Shown: positions 23,263 through 32,232 of the stretch, in pieces | Layout of the letters: every line of letters starts with the position of its first letter | How positions within the stretch are numbered: position 1 is the stretch's first letter | NCBI RefSeq assembly: GCF_003427025.1 | Contig: NZ_QVAI01000007.1 | Span: 124,001 to 188,000 of the forward strand | Reading direction: 5' to 3' | Origin: Jiangella endophytica | GTDB lineage: Bacteria; Actinomycetota; Actinomycetes; Jiangellales; Jiangellaceae | Length of the DNA stretch: 64,000 bases | Notes under the pieces: generated by a model | Database searches by the model: none | Seen by the model: only the letters and a program-made list of their open reading frames with translations | What the model was told of the DNA's origin: nothing | Program-made: the position numbers and the translations under genes

Positions 23263-25017
23263 TCAGCGACCGTCGCGCTCGGCGACCTCCCGCGCGTAGT
23301 CGCGGACCAGGTCGTGCATGCCGTAGCGGTCCGGCGCCCGGCTCCGCACCAGGTGGACCTCGATGAGCCGGGCGAGCAACGCCTCGGTCTCCGGCCGGGC
23401 CGTGCCGAACAGCCGCTGGGCGGTGGCGGCCGAGACATCGGGGCCGTCCGGGAGCGCGAGCAGCCGGAACGCACGGGCCGCCCGCCGGTCCAGCTCGTCG
23501 CCGTCGGCGAGAGCGCGATACGCCGGCTCGAAGCAGGCCCGGACGCTGCGCTGCGCGGTGGCGAGCTCGTCGAGTCGCCGTCGCCCGTCGGCCAGCCGCT
23601 CGACGAACGTCGTCAGCGGCCGGGAAGGGTGGGCGGCCAGCCGCTCGCCCACGATGCTCAGTGCCAGCGGCAGCCGTCCGCACAGTGTGGCCAGCCGGGC
23701 CGTGGACGCGGCGTCCGCCGCGCACCGCCCGGTCGAGTCCAGCCGGCGCAGCAGCGCGGCCGACTCGTCCGGCGACAGCGGCCCGAGATCGACGTGGACG
23801 GCGTCGTCCAGGGCGCCGAGCACGGTCCGGCTGGTGATCAGCGCGGCACAGCCCGGGTGCGCCGGCACCAGGCTCGCCACCTGGGCCGAGTCCGCGGCGT
23901 TGTCGAGCAGGACGAGCACCCGCTTGCCGGCGGTGACGGTCCGGAAGAGGGCCGCCGCCTCGTCCACGTCGGACGGCGGCCCGCCGGGCGTCGCACGGAG
24001 GTCGTGGAGGAACCGGCCGAGGACGGCAGCCGGAGCGGGTCCGGCACGCAGATCGGCGTAGAGCCGGCCGTCCGGGAACTCGGGCGCGACGGCGTGCGCG
24101 GCCCACACCGCGAGTGTGGACGCACCGACGCCGCCGAGTCCGCAGATCGCGACCGTGGGCGGGCCGTCCGCCGGGCCGTTGCTCAGCCCGTCCACGACCA
24201 CCTCCCGCTCGCGGGCCCGGCCGACGAACACCGGCGCCGGCGACGGCAGCCGACCCGGCCCGCGCCCGTCCGGCCCCGGCGTCTCGGGCGGCGCGTCGCG
24301 GGTCAGAACGCGCTGGTGCAGCCGGCTCAGGGCGGGACCGGGCTCCTCTCCCAGCACGTCGGCGAACCGCTCGCGGGTGCGCGCGTACACCTCGAGCGCC
24401 TCGGCGCGCCGGTCGGCCAGCGACAGCGCCCACATCAGCCGGCCGATCAGCGGCTCGGACAGCGGGTACAGCTCGACGCCGCCGAAGAGCTCGTCCGCGA
24501 CGTCGGCGGGTCCGCCGAGGGCGACCCCGGCGTCGCCGAGCGCGCACAGCGCCTCCAGATGGACCTGGTCGAGCCCGGCTCGCACCCGGTCCGCCCACTC
24601 GCTCTCGACGTCGGCCAGCGGCCGGCCGCGCCACAGCGCGAGCGCACGTCGCAGCACCCGGGCGCCGCCCCGCGGATCGGCCTCGGCGGCCGCGCGGCCC
24701 GCGGCGACGAGCTCGCGGAACACCAGAGCGTCGACGGCGTCGCTGCCGACCTCGAGCGTGTAACCGCCGGGCCGCCGCGCGATCGGCGCGGAGCAGCCGC
24801 CGGCCTGACGCAGCCGGGCGATGTAGCTGTACACCGTCTCCCTGGCCCGGGCGGGCGGGCGCTCGCCCCAGACGCGGTCGATCACGACCTCGACCGGCAC
24901 CGGCGTCCGCGGCGGCAGCGCGAGTGCGGCGAGCACGAGCCGCTGCTTGGCGGTGCCGATGTCGACGTGTCTGCCGTCGGCGTGGACCTCCATCGGACCG
25001 AGCAGGCGCAGTTCCAT
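23263..25017 (-). CDS. Short SARP/AfsR-like regulator with altered P-loop
   Basis: A 584-residue SARP-family activator. Residues 1-95 are the OmpR-type winged helix (MELRLLGPMEVHADGR, GTAKQRLVLAALAL, YSYIARLRQ). Residues about 97-240 are the bacterial transcriptional activation domain, and 262-570 an NB-ARC-like module. The P-loop reads GLGGVGAST at 293-301, with Ala299 (codon 24121-24123) in place of the usual lysine. LVLLDNA, LITSRT and the GMHDLVRDYA winged-helix end remain. It stops just after that, lacking the TPR region of the full-size paralogue 16 bp upstream. Nucleotide hydrolysis is therefore doubtful. Both genes point the same way and may form one operon; the target is unknown. Confidence 0.9.
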   Translation of the reverse strand: MELRLLGPMEVHADGRHVDIGTAKQRLVLAALALPPRTPVPVEVVIDRVWGERPPARARETVYSYIARLRQAGGCSAPIARRPGGYTLEVGSDAVDALVFRELVAAGRAAAEADPRGGARVLRRALALWRGRPLADVESEWADRVRAGLDQVHLEALCALGDAGVALGGPADVADELFGGVELYPLSEPLIGRLMWALSLADRRAEALEVYARTRERFADVLGEEPGPALSRLHQRVLTRDAPPETPGPDGRGPGRLPSPAPVFVGRAREREVVVDGLSNGPADGPPTVAICGLGGVGASTLAVWAAHAVAPEFPDGRLYADLRAGPAPAAVLGRFLHDLRATPGGPPSDVDEAAALFRTVTAGKRVLVLLDNAADSAQVASLVPAHPGCAALITSRTVLGALDDAVHVDLGPLSPDESAALLRRLDSTGRCAADAASTARLATLCGRLPLALSIVGERLAAHPSRPLTTFVERLADGRRRLDELATAQRSVRACFEPAYRALADGDELDRRAARAFRLLALPDGPDVSAATAQRLFGTARPETEALLARLIEVHLVRSRAPDRYGMHDLVRDYAREVAERDGR

Positions 25018-25033
25018 GCCGGCCACCGTCGTC

Positions 25034-28000
25034 TCACGCCGTCGTGGCGTCGTCGGCGTCGATGACCCGCCGGACGTCGTCCGCCTCACGGGTACCGAGC
25101 TCGCTGAAGCGCCGATGCGCCTCGTGCAGGAACCACATCCCGCGCCGCCGGTCGCCGGAGTCGCGCAACGCCTCGCCGAGGCGCCACATCGCCCGTGCCT
25201 CGTCGACGGGCCGGGCCGCCCGGCCCAGCGCGAGCGCCCGGCTGGCGTGGTCGACGGCCTCGGGCAACCGGCCGAGTCGGCGCAGCGCTCCGGACGCCTC
25301 GGCCAGCGCGATGCACCGGGCATAGCGCTCGTTGGTCTGGTCGAGCGTCTCCAGGGCGTCCTCGAAGTGGCGCAGTGCCAGGTCGAGCGAGGCGGTGCCG
25401 ACGGCCGCCAGACCGAGGTTGGCCAGCGCGATCCCGATGCCCATCGGGTCGGCGAACTCCCGGAAGATGTCGAGCGCCTCGCGATACCGCTCCGTGGCCT
25501 GCGCGGCCTCGCCACGGGCCAGATGGATGTCGCCGATGGCGTTGAGGCAGACCGCCTCGGCGTGCCGGTTCCGCTGCGCCCGATCGAGATCGAGGGCGCG
25601 CGTCGCGCTGGCCAACGCCTCGTCGTCGCGGCCGAGCGCGACCTCGACATCGGATCGGGTCTGCAGCGCAGCGGCCTCGGCGGCGACGTCGCCGAGCCGG
25701 CGGGCCAGCTCGGCCCCTTCCCGGAGCCGCTCGATGCTGGCCGGATAGCGGCCGAGCTGCGCCTCGCAACGACCGAGGCTGATCAACACGTTGAGCCGCC
25801 TGCCATCGGCGGTCCGCTCGAACAGCTCCAGGGCCTGGCCGAGATGCTCCGCGGAGACCGCGAAGCGCGACTCACCGGCGGCGGCCAGCGCTGCGCCGAA
25901 ATGCAGCCGGCCGAGCGCGGCGTCGTCGGCCTGTGCAGCCGCGAGCTCCGCCGCCTCGGTGCAGAGCTCCTCGAGCCGCCCGGTGTCGGAGCGCAACTGC
26001 AGCGGCCGGACCACGCTGAGCACCAGCGGGACCGCGAGGCGGCTCCCTGTGGCGACGGCCTGCGCCGCCGCGGCCACGAGCGACTCGGTCTCGTCGTTCA
26101 GCCAGGCGAGCGCGGTGCCCCGATCGTCGAACGGCAACGCATGCTCCGCCGGCAGGTCGATGTCGGCCCACGCCTGGTTGACCGTGGCCACCGCCTGCTG
26201 GGCCGTCGCGACCAGGAACGTCCACGCCCGGTCGAGGGCCGCGCCCCGCTCGCCGCTCGGTTCGTCGCGACCGGCCACCTCGCGGGCATAGTCGCGGACG
26301 AGGTCGTGCATGCGGTAGCGCCCGGGCACCGGGCTCTGCAGCAGCTGGGCGTCGCGGAGCCGGGCCAGCACCGCCTCGGAGTCCGCGACGGCGACGTCGA
26401 GCAGGCGCGCCGCGACATCGGCCGCGATGTCGGCGCCGTCGGGCAGGGCGAGCAGGCGGAAGGCACGGGCCGCGCGGCCGTCGTCCGGGTCCTGGCTGCC
26501 GGTGAGCGCGAGATAGCTGAGGTCGAAACAGGCCCGGACGCTGCGGTCGGCGTGGCCGAGCTGATCGAGCCGGCGGGTCTGATCGGCCAGCCGTTCGACG
26601 AAGGCGCTGAGCGGCCAGCTGGGCACGGCTGCGATGCGCGCGCTGAGGATGCGCAGGGCCAGCGGGAGCCGGCCACAGAGCTCGGCCAGCTTCCGGGTCG
26701 CGACGGCCTCGCGGACGCAGCGCCCGGTGCGGTCGAGGCGGGTCAGCAACTCGCCGGCGGCCTCCGCCGGCAGCAGGTCCAGGCGCACGTGTGCGGCGTC
26801 GTCGAGAGCGGCCAGCGGGCTGCGGCTGGTGATCAGGACGGCGCTGCCGGCCCCCGCGGGGAGCAGCGGACGCACCTGCTCCGCGTCGCCGGCGTTGTCG
26901 ACGACGACCAGCAGCCGGCGCCGCGCCGTGACGGACCGGTACCGGGCGGCGGCCTCGTCGGGATCGGCCGGGACCTCCGGCGCCGGCACGCCGAGCGCAC
27001 GGAGGAAGCGGCCCAGCACCTCGAGCGTCCGCGGCGGTGCGGCCTGGTCCGCGCCGCTGCGGACGTCCACATAGAGCTGGCCGCCCGGGAAGCGGTCGGC
27101 CGCGGCGCGGGCCACCTGCAGCGCGAGCGTCGACTTCCCGATCCCACCGGGACCGTAGATGGCGGCCACGCCGACCGCCGCTCCCCCGCTGCCCGCGACG
27201 ATCGCGTCGTGGACCATCCGCTGCTCGGCGTCCCGGCCGACGAAGGTCGATGCGCTGCGTGGCAGCTGCCGCGGGACGGCCTGCACGGCGGCGCGCAGGA
27301 CGGCCGCGGCCGGCTCGTCGGCGTCGAGTGTCGGATCGTGCCGCTGGATCCGCTCGTGCAGGCGCCGCAGCCCCGGCCCGGGTTCGCCGCCGACGGCCTC
27401 GGCGAACCGTTCGCGGGTGCGTGTGTAGGCGTCGACCGCCTCGTCGCGCCGGCCCGCCCGCATCAGCGTGCGCAGCTGAACGGCGATGAGCCGCTCGGCC
27501 AGCGGATACTGCTCGACCCAGGCGCCGATGTCCTCGAGCAGCTCGACGTGACGGCCGCGAGCCAGCTCGATCAGCGCGAGCTCGGTGAGCGCCTCCGAAC
27601 GCTGCTGCGACAGCCGCCGCCGCGTCCGCCGCGCCCAGTCGCCCGTCAGGCCGGCCAGCACGGGGTCCCGCCAGAGCCGCTCGGACCGGCGGAACAGGTC
27701 GGCGGCGGCCTCGGGCTCGGCGTCGGCGAGCTCCCGCGCCCGCTCCAGCAGCTTCCGCCAGCGGATGACGTCGACGGCCTCCGGGTCGATACGCAGCGTG
27801 TAGCCGCCGTGCTCGTGCACGATGGCGGCGGGCGCGACGATGCGACGCAGCCGGGCCACGTAGCTGTACAGCGCGGCACGAGCGCCGGCCGGCGGGTCGT
27901 CGCTCCACACGCGGTCGACGAGGAGGTCGAACGGCAGCGGCCGGCCCGGCGCGACGGCGAGTGCGGCGAGGACCAGGCGCTGCTTGGCCGTGCCCACCTC

Positions 28001-28057
28001 GACGACGGCGGCGTCGCCGTCGAGGACGTCCACGGGCCCGAGCAGCCGGATCTGCAC
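25034..28057 (-). CDS. SARP/AfsR-type regulator with NB-ARC and TPR domains
   Basis: A 1007-residue regulator of the AfsR class. Its order is winged helix (1-95), activation domain (97-245), NB-ARC ATPase (268-560) with intact P-loop GPGGIGKST (302-310), VVVDNAGDAEQ and LITSRSPL, then the RMHDLVRDYA element. A long helical TPR region (about 640-1000) has repeats such as LGRLHFGAALAAAG, NAIGDIHLARGEAAQATERYREAL and ALANLGLAAVG. Such proteins activate secondary-metabolite or developmental genes. GTG 28057 is chosen because GGGGAGGA precedes it at 28061-28069. It is divergent from an MFS exporter, and heptamer repeats in the shared region suggest direct control. Confidence 0.93.
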   Translation of the reverse strand: MQIRLLGPVDVLDGDAAVVEVGTAKQRLVLAALAVAPGRPLPFDLLVDRVWSDDPPAGARAALYSYVARLRRIVAPAAIVHEHGGYTLRIDPEAVDVIRWRKLLERARELADAEPEAAADLFRRSERLWRDPVLAGLTGDWARRTRRRLSQQRSEALTELALIELARGRHVELLEDIGAWVEQYPLAERLIAVQLRTLMRAGRRDEAVDAYTRTRERFAEAVGGEPGPGLRRLHERIQRHDPTLDADEPAAAVLRAAVQAVPRQLPRSASTFVGRDAEQRMVHDAIVAGSGGAAVGVAAIYGPGGIGKSTLALQVARAAADRFPGGQLYVDVRSGADQAAPPRTLEVLGRFLRALGVPAPEVPADPDEAAARYRSVTARRRLLVVVDNAGDAEQVRPLLPAGAGSAVLITSRSPLAALDDAAHVRLDLLPAEAAGELLTRLDRTGRCVREAVATRKLAELCGRLPLALRILSARIAAVPSWPLSAFVERLADQTRRLDQLGHADRSVRACFDLSYLALTGSQDPDDGRAARAFRLLALPDGADIAADVAARLLDVAVADSEAVLARLRDAQLLQSPVPGRYRMHDLVRDYAREVAGRDEPSGERGAALDRAWTFLVATAQQAVATVNQAWADIDLPAEHALPFDDRGTALAWLNDETESLVAAAAQAVATGSRLAVPLVLSVVRPLQLRSDTGRLEELCTEAAELAAAQADDAALGRLHFGAALAAAGESRFAVSAEHLGQALELFERTADGRRLNVLISLGRCEAQLGRYPASIERLREGAELARRLGDVAAEAAALQTRSDVEVALGRDDEALASATRALDLDRAQRNRHAEAVCLNAIGDIHLARGEAAQATERYREALDIFREFADPMGIGIALANLGLAAVGTASLDLALRHFEDALETLDQTNERYARCIALAEASGALRRLGRLPEAVDHASRALALGRAARPVDEARAMWRLGEALRDSGDRRRGMWFLHEAHRRFSELGTREADDVRRVIDADDATTA

Positions 28058-28136
28058 CGCGTCCTCCCCGCAGGTCGGCTCGTGAGCTGAACATCCCACC
28101 ACACTCGCTGTCGAGTCGCGAGGTCATTTTTGCGCG

Positions 28137-28154
28137 GCAAGGTTCGTGCAAGGT
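28137..28154. promoter_or_regulatory. Candidate SARP heptamer repeat
   Basis: GCAAGGT occurs at 28137-28143 and again at 28148-28154, an 11-bp period. SARP activators bind heptamer direct repeats spaced by one helical turn, and this pair lies between the AfsR-type gene and the divergent MFS gene. A further 12-bp direct repeat, GTCCTCCCCGCA, occurs at 28061-28072 and 28153-28164. Which regulator binds is inferred. Confidence 0.45.
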
Positions 28155-28220
28155 CCTCCCCGCACGATGACCGCGTCGCCAGGTGACGGGGCCGGCGGCG
28201 CCACGGGGGAAGGAGCGGAC

Positions 28221-29567
28221 GTGCATCGAACCGCCGACGCGGGGACTCTGACACGGGCCCGATCGGCCATCGTGTGCCTGGCGATGCTGCTGGAGGGGAT
28301 GAGCTCGTCGAGCATCAACGTGCAGGTCGGGCCGATCGAGTCCGACCTCGCGCTGACGGGGACCCAGCTGCAGCTGGTGGCCAGCGCGTTCCTGCTCGCC
28401 TACGCCGGGCTGCTGCCCGTGGCCGGTCAGCTCGCCGACAACCGCGACCGGCGCGCGGTGTTCGTCACCGGGATCGCGTTGTTCGGCGCCGGTTGCCTGG
28501 CCTGTGCGGCCGCCGACGGCATCGTGCTGCTCCTCGCCGGGCGCCTCCTGCAGGGCGCCGGTGCCGCTCTCAGCGCACCGGCCGCGCTCGTGCTGATCAC
28601 GGCGGGTCTGGACGACACACGTCGTGGCCGCGCCATCGCGGTCTACGCCGCCATGGGCGCCGCGGGCTTCTCGCTGGGCCTGGTCGTCCCGGGTGCGGTC
28701 GTGGAGTGGCTGGGCTGGCGCGCGGGCTTCCTCCTGTTCGTCCCGGTGGTCGTGGTGGTTCTGGCCGCGACCTGGACGATCCGGCCCACGCGCGGTGATC
28801 GCGCGCCGGTGGACCTGGTCGGCGCCGTGCTGTTCGCCGGCCTGCTCGTGACGGCGATGAGCGCGCTCGGCGGCGTCAAGGTCATGAGCGGGGCCGCGCT
28901 CGCCGCCCACGGCGCCGCCGCGGTGGCGCTCCTGCTGCTGCTCGCCCGGCGCCGCGGCATTCGCGGGTTCCCCGTCGCGCTGCTCCGGTTGCCCGTGGTC
29001 GCCGCCTCGTGCCTGGGGATCGCGGCCGTGTTCGCCGGCGTCCTCGGCTCGATGTACGTCCTCAGCCTCTGGCTGGCGACGCAGGCCGGCGCCTTCGCCG
29101 TCGGCCTGCTGATCCTGCCGCAGCCGCTGACCTTCACCCTGCTGAGCGGCCTGGGCGCCCTGCTGTGCCGCCGGATCGGCGCGGGCCGCACGTTCGCCCT
29201 CGGCGGTGTCTCGCTGATCGCCGGGCTCGTCTGGCTCGGCGCCACCGCGACCCGGCTGCCGCTGGCCGGGTGCGTCGTGCCGGCGATGGTCGCGGTCGGC
29301 GTCGCACTGGCGCTGTGTTACCCGTCGGCCTCCATCGCCGCGGTGGGCGCCGTCACGGAACGGTCACGCGCCACGGTCACCGGGGTCTTCGCCGCGGCCC
29401 AGAACGTCGGCGGCGCCACCGGGCTCGCCGTGGTGACACTGCTGACCACCCTGCCACGGCTGGGGTCGGCCGCCGGCCCGCTGCCCGGCATGACGGTGTC
29501 GGCCGCCGCGGTGCTGGCCGGCCTGCTCGCCGCCGCGGCCGTCCACCGCCGGCGGCCGGCGCCGTGA
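28221..29567 (+). CDS. MFS efflux transporter, EmrB/QacA-like
   Basis: A 448-residue drug/proton antiporter-like permease with 12 to 14 helices. Motif A-like GQLADNRDRRAVFVTG follows helix 2, and GRLLQGAGAALSAPAALVLI resembles the antiporter motif C region. I start it at GTG 28221 because GGAAGGAG (28208-28215) lies six bases upstream; a longer in-frame version to 28167 or 28146 lacks such a site. It is divergent from the full-size SARP, which suggests export of a compound made or sensed under that regulator. No biosynthetic genes are linked. Its stop overlaps the start of the HAD hydrolase. Confidence 0.88.
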   Translation: MHRTADAGTLTRARSAIVCLAMLLEGMSSSSINVQVGPIESDLALTGTQLQLVASAFLLAYAGLLPVAGQLADNRDRRAVFVTGIALFGAGCLACAAADGIVLLLAGRLLQGAGAALSAPAALVLITAGLDDTRRGRAIAVYAAMGAAGFSLGLVVPGAVVEWLGWRAGFLLFVPVVVVVLAATWTIRPTRGDRAPVDLVGAVLFAGLLVTAMSALGGVKVMSGAALAAHGAAAVALLLLLARRRGIRGFPVALLRLPVVAASCLGIAAVFAGVLGSMYVLSLWLATQAGAFAVGLLILPQPLTFTLLSGLGALLCRRIGAGRTFALGGVSLIAGLVWLGATATRLPLAGCVVPAMVAVGVALALCYPSASIAAVGAVTERSRATVTGVFAAAQNVGGATGLAVVTLLTTLPRLGSAAGPLPGMTVSAAAVLAGLLAAAAVHRRRPAP

Positions 29568-30355
29568 CGCACGTCGTCGTGAGCGACCTCGACGGCACGG
29601 TCGCCTTCGCCGGCCGGCCCCCGTCGGCGATCGTCATGCACGCCTTCGACCGGATCGTCTCGGCCGCCGGCACCCGGCTGGTGATCGCCACGTCGAGGGC
29701 GCCCCGGTCGGTCGCGGCCTGGTTCGGCCCGCTCGTCGGCCGTGTCGACCTGATCTGCTGCAACGGCGCCCTGGTCCGCGGCCGGGACGGCACCGAGCGG
29801 CGCACCCCGCTCGGCGGCGACCTGGTCGCGGCCATGGTCGCCGATCTCGTCGCCGCCGATGCGGACTTCTGCCTGGACTACGGCGACCGGTTCGTCGCGA
29901 GCCGGCCACGCGCCCTTCCGTGGATGGGACGGTACCGCCGCCACGTGCTCGGCCCGGCCGAGCGGCCGTCCGTGCACGGCGTCCTCAAGCTCAGCGTCGC
30001 CCACGCCGACCCGTGGGCCTGGCGGCTGCACACCGCGGCGCCCGGCCGGAGCACCGTCTACGTCCACACGACAGGCGACGCCGACCTCGTCGCGCCCGGC
30101 GTCGGCAAGGCCGGCGCCCTGCGCGACCTGCTCGGCGACGATGCGCGCGCGGCCTTCGTCACCGCGTTCGGCAACGACGCGAACGACCTCGAGCTACTGC
30201 GCGCCGCGGATCGCGGGTTCGTCGTCGGCGCCGGCCTGCCCGTCGCCGACCGGCTCGCTCACCTGCGGCGGCTGCCCGCCGACGACGGCCAGGTCGCGGC
30301 CGCACTGCTCGCGAGCGTCGCCGTGCCTTCCGGGCTCACCCGCCCGGCGCGCTGA
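29564..30355 (+). CDS. HAD-superfamily hydrolase, Cof/sucrose-phosphatase-like
   Basis: A 263-residue cytosolic phosphatase of HAD subfamily IIB. Motif I is DLDGT with nucleophile Asp8 and acid Asp10. Motif II is the serine in ATSRAPRS, motif III lysine is in VGKAGAL, and motif IV reads FGNDANDLELL. The substrate is probably a sugar phosphate, as is common in the group. GTG 29564 overlaps the MFS stop (GTGA), so the two are co-transcribed. It ends convergently with the CapA-like gene, overlapping by 20 bp. Confidence 0.9.
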   Translation: MTHVVVSDLDGTVAFAGRPPSAIVMHAFDRIVSAAGTRLVIATSRAPRSVAAWFGPLVGRVDLICCNGALVRGRDGTERRTPLGGDLVAAMVADLVAADADFCLDYGDRFVASRPRALPWMGRYRRHVLGPAERPSVHGVLKLSVAHADPWAWRLHTAAPGRSTVYVHTTGDADLVAPGVGKAGALRDLLGDDARAAFVTAFGNDANDLELLRAADRGFVVGAGLPVADRLAHLRRLPADDGQVAAALLASVAVPSGLTRPAR

Positions 30356-32108
30356 AGTGCTGGTAGTCGGGGTCGGAGAACTGGCCACCCCAGGTCCAGC
30401 CGATGCGCTCGAACTCGCGGCGCACGACGTCGCCGTCGCGGATGACGCCGGGGAGCGCCGCGGCGTCCGGTCCGCGGTCGACGTCCAGGAACGGAAGCGC
30501 GGCGGCCGGGCGCACGTCGCCGCCGACGACGTACGGGTTCTGGACCGGGTTGATGTCGATGGCCCGCCCGTAGGCGTGGTTGGACCAGGTGGTCTGACCG
30601 GCCACGCGGCGGCAGTTGTAGCCGGACGTGTTGTTGGCGGCCATCGAGCGGTCGTCGTCGCCGCCGTACTCGTCGACCAGCAACATCCGCTCGATCGGGA
30701 ACCGGGCGGCGTAGAGCGCGGCGAACACGTCGACGACGTCGGCCGCGACGTCGGCGTGCACGACCAGTTCGCCGCGGCGGGCCCGGCCGTCGAACCCGAC
30801 ATGGGTGACGACGAGCAGCCGCAGGTCGGTGAGCGGCACCGGGCAGGTCGCGGGGTCGTGACTGCGCATGGCGAGGCTGACCGAGGGACCGATCGGCTGG
30901 ATCGACGACGCGAAGTCGGGCAGGCCCGGCCCGCCGGCGGGATCGGCCGCCGCGGCCGCGGCACCGTCGGCCGCGCCGGCACCGGGACCGGGGTCGAGGT
31001 CGGTGCAGCCGCGCAGCTCGTGCCAGTCCCTGACCGCGGCGGTGCGGGCGCTGCCGGTGAGCGCGGCCGGCGCGCCGCCCTCGGGAGCGATGTGTCCCGG
31101 CACCCACTCGTCGCCGACGACCTCGCCGCCGCGGACCGAGAGCAGCAGTACGCCGGTGTCGGGCTCGCGGCCGTGGTACCAGTAGAAGTTCCCGAGGCCG
31201 TAGCTGACATACGTGCGGTCGCGCAGGCCGGCGCCGCCCGGCGTGTGCGCGTGCGTCCCGACCACGATGTCCGCGCCGGCCGCGGCGAGCGTCGCGGCCA
31301 GGTTCTGCTGCGTCTCGACCGGGCAGGCGTTGCCCTCCTCGCCCCAGTGCAGGTAGACGACGACCAGGTCGTCGGTGCGGGCCGACTCGCTGACGGCGGC
31401 CGCGAGCGTCGCGGCACCCGGGCCGCGGGCGGAGGCGAGGCCGAGCCCCGTCCCGGGAGCCGCCGCCCAGGTGGGGTCGGCGCTCTCGCCGCGCGAGGCG
31501 TCGGCGGCGTGGATGGCGACGTCGGTGCCCTTGACCTTCACCCGGTGCGGCGCGAACGCCTGCCGATCGGTCCGCCCTGCGCCGACGACGGCGACGCCAC
31601 CCGTCTCGCCGGCCAGCACGGCGTCGCTCAGGCCGACGGCGCCGAAGTCGGCCCCGTGGTTGTTGGCGACCGACACGACGTCGATGCCGGACCGGCCGAG
31701 CAGGTCGAGCGCGGCCGGTCCGGTGCGGAACCAGTACCGATTCGCCGGCACCTCGAGCTCTTTGGCGGCCGGCTCGCCCCGCGTCGTCAGCGCCGACTCG
31801 AGGTTCACCATCGCGAGATCGGCGGCGCGCAGCACGTCGGACATCGGGCCGAGCGTGGACTCGGCATTCGCGGGCAGGTCGCGGTACGCGCCTTCGAAGT
31901 GGACGTCGCCGGCGAACGCCAGCCGCAGCGTGTCGGGGTCGGGCTCCGGCGCCGAGGTGACGCTGGGCGCCGGCTCGGCGGACGCGACGTCGGGCAGGCC
32001 GGTCGTCGGGACCGGCTCGACGTGAGCCTGCTCGGGCGGCGGGGCTCCGGCGATGGCCGCGGCCGCGACGACGCCCGCCACGAGAACGAGGCGGGGACGT
32101 CTCGGCAT
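30336..32108 (-). CDS. CapA-like metallophosphatase fused to M15 carboxypeptidase domain
   Basis: A 590-residue exported protein with an N-terminal hydrophobic signal or anchor (LVLVAGVVAAAAIAG) and a Pro-rich linker. Residues about 60-350 are a CapA/PgsA-type domain, with AFAGDVH near 65-70, NLES at 102-105, VANNHGADFG near 148 and GTHAHTPGG. Residues about 390-590 are a D-Ala-D-Ala carboxypeptidase-like M15 domain with zinc ligands His511 and Asp518 (NHAYGRAID) and His584 (DYQHF). Fusion of the two is unusual. It should act on the cell wall or on a poly-glutamate-like polymer outside the membrane. ATG 32108 is preferred over GTG 32114 on ribosome-site spacing. Confidence 0.88.
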   Translation of the reverse strand: MPRRPRLVLVAGVVAAAAIAGAPPPEQAHVEPVPTTGLPDVASAEPAPSVTSAPEPDPDTLRLAFAGDVHFEGAYRDLPANAESTLGPMSDVLRAADLAMVNLESALTTRGEPAAKELEVPANRYWFRTGPAALDLLGRSGIDVVSVANNHGADFGAVGLSDAVLAGETGGVAVVGAGRTDRQAFAPHRVKVKGTDVAIHAADASRGESADPTWAAAPGTGLGLASARGPGAATLAAAVSESARTDDLVVVYLHWGEEGNACPVETQQNLAATLAAAGADIVVGTHAHTPGGAGLRDRTYVSYGLGNFYWYHGREPDTGVLLLSVRGGEVVGDEWVPGHIAPEGGAPAALTGSARTAAVRDWHELRGCTDLDPGPGAGAADGAAAAAADPAGGPGLPDFASSIQPIGPSVSLAMRSHDPATCPVPLTDLRLLVVTHVGFDGRARRGELVVHADVAADVVDVFAALYAARFPIERMLLVDEYGGDDDRSMAANNTSGYNCRRVAGQTTWSNHAYGRAIDINPVQNPYVVGGDVRPAAALPFLDVDRGPDAAALPGVIRDGDVVRREFERIGWTWGGQFSDPDYQHFSAPGG

Positions 32109-32129
32109 GATCACGATCCTAAAGGGGAC

Positions 32130-32149
32130 ATCTCAGAGAACTCTGAGAT
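32130..32149. promoter_or_regulatory. Perfect palindrome upstream of the CapA/M15 gene
   Basis: ATCTCAGAGAACTCTGAGAT is a perfect 20-bp palindrome (9-bp arms, 2-base centre), placed 21 bp before the CapA/M15 start. The GC-rich flanks GGGG and CCCC also pair. The tiny centre makes a protein-binding site more likely than a simple terminator hairpin. The binding protein is unknown. Confidence 0.45.
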
Positions 32150-32169
32150 CTGCCCCGATCCTCGAGCCC

Positions 32170-32211
32170 GGCCGGGTGCGGGCCGCCGTGAGCGGCCGCC
32201 CGCACCCGGCC
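32170..32211 (-). terminator. 14-bp GC stem after the beta-helix gene
   Basis: Perfect arms GGCCGGGTGCGGGC (32170-32183) and its reverse complement (32198-32211) enclose a 14-base loop, 21 bp past the stop of the beta-helix gene. It is a plausible terminator for the leftward phosphodiester operon before the CapA/M15 gene. There is no T-run, as is frequent in high-GC actinobacteria. Confidence 0.55.
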
Positions 32212-32232
32212 CGGCTGCGGCGGATCCGCCGG

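Noticed and set aside
23263-25017. Short SARP as a frameshifted remnant of a full AfsR
   Set aside because: No TPR-like coding was found past its stop in any frame, and the frame before the stop is intact, so it is a complete short form.
23263-30355. SARP pair, MFS and HAD genes as part of an antibiotic gene cluster
   Set aside because: No polyketide, peptide, terpene or other biosynthetic enzyme is encoded on either side; the neighbours are envelope and nutrient genes.
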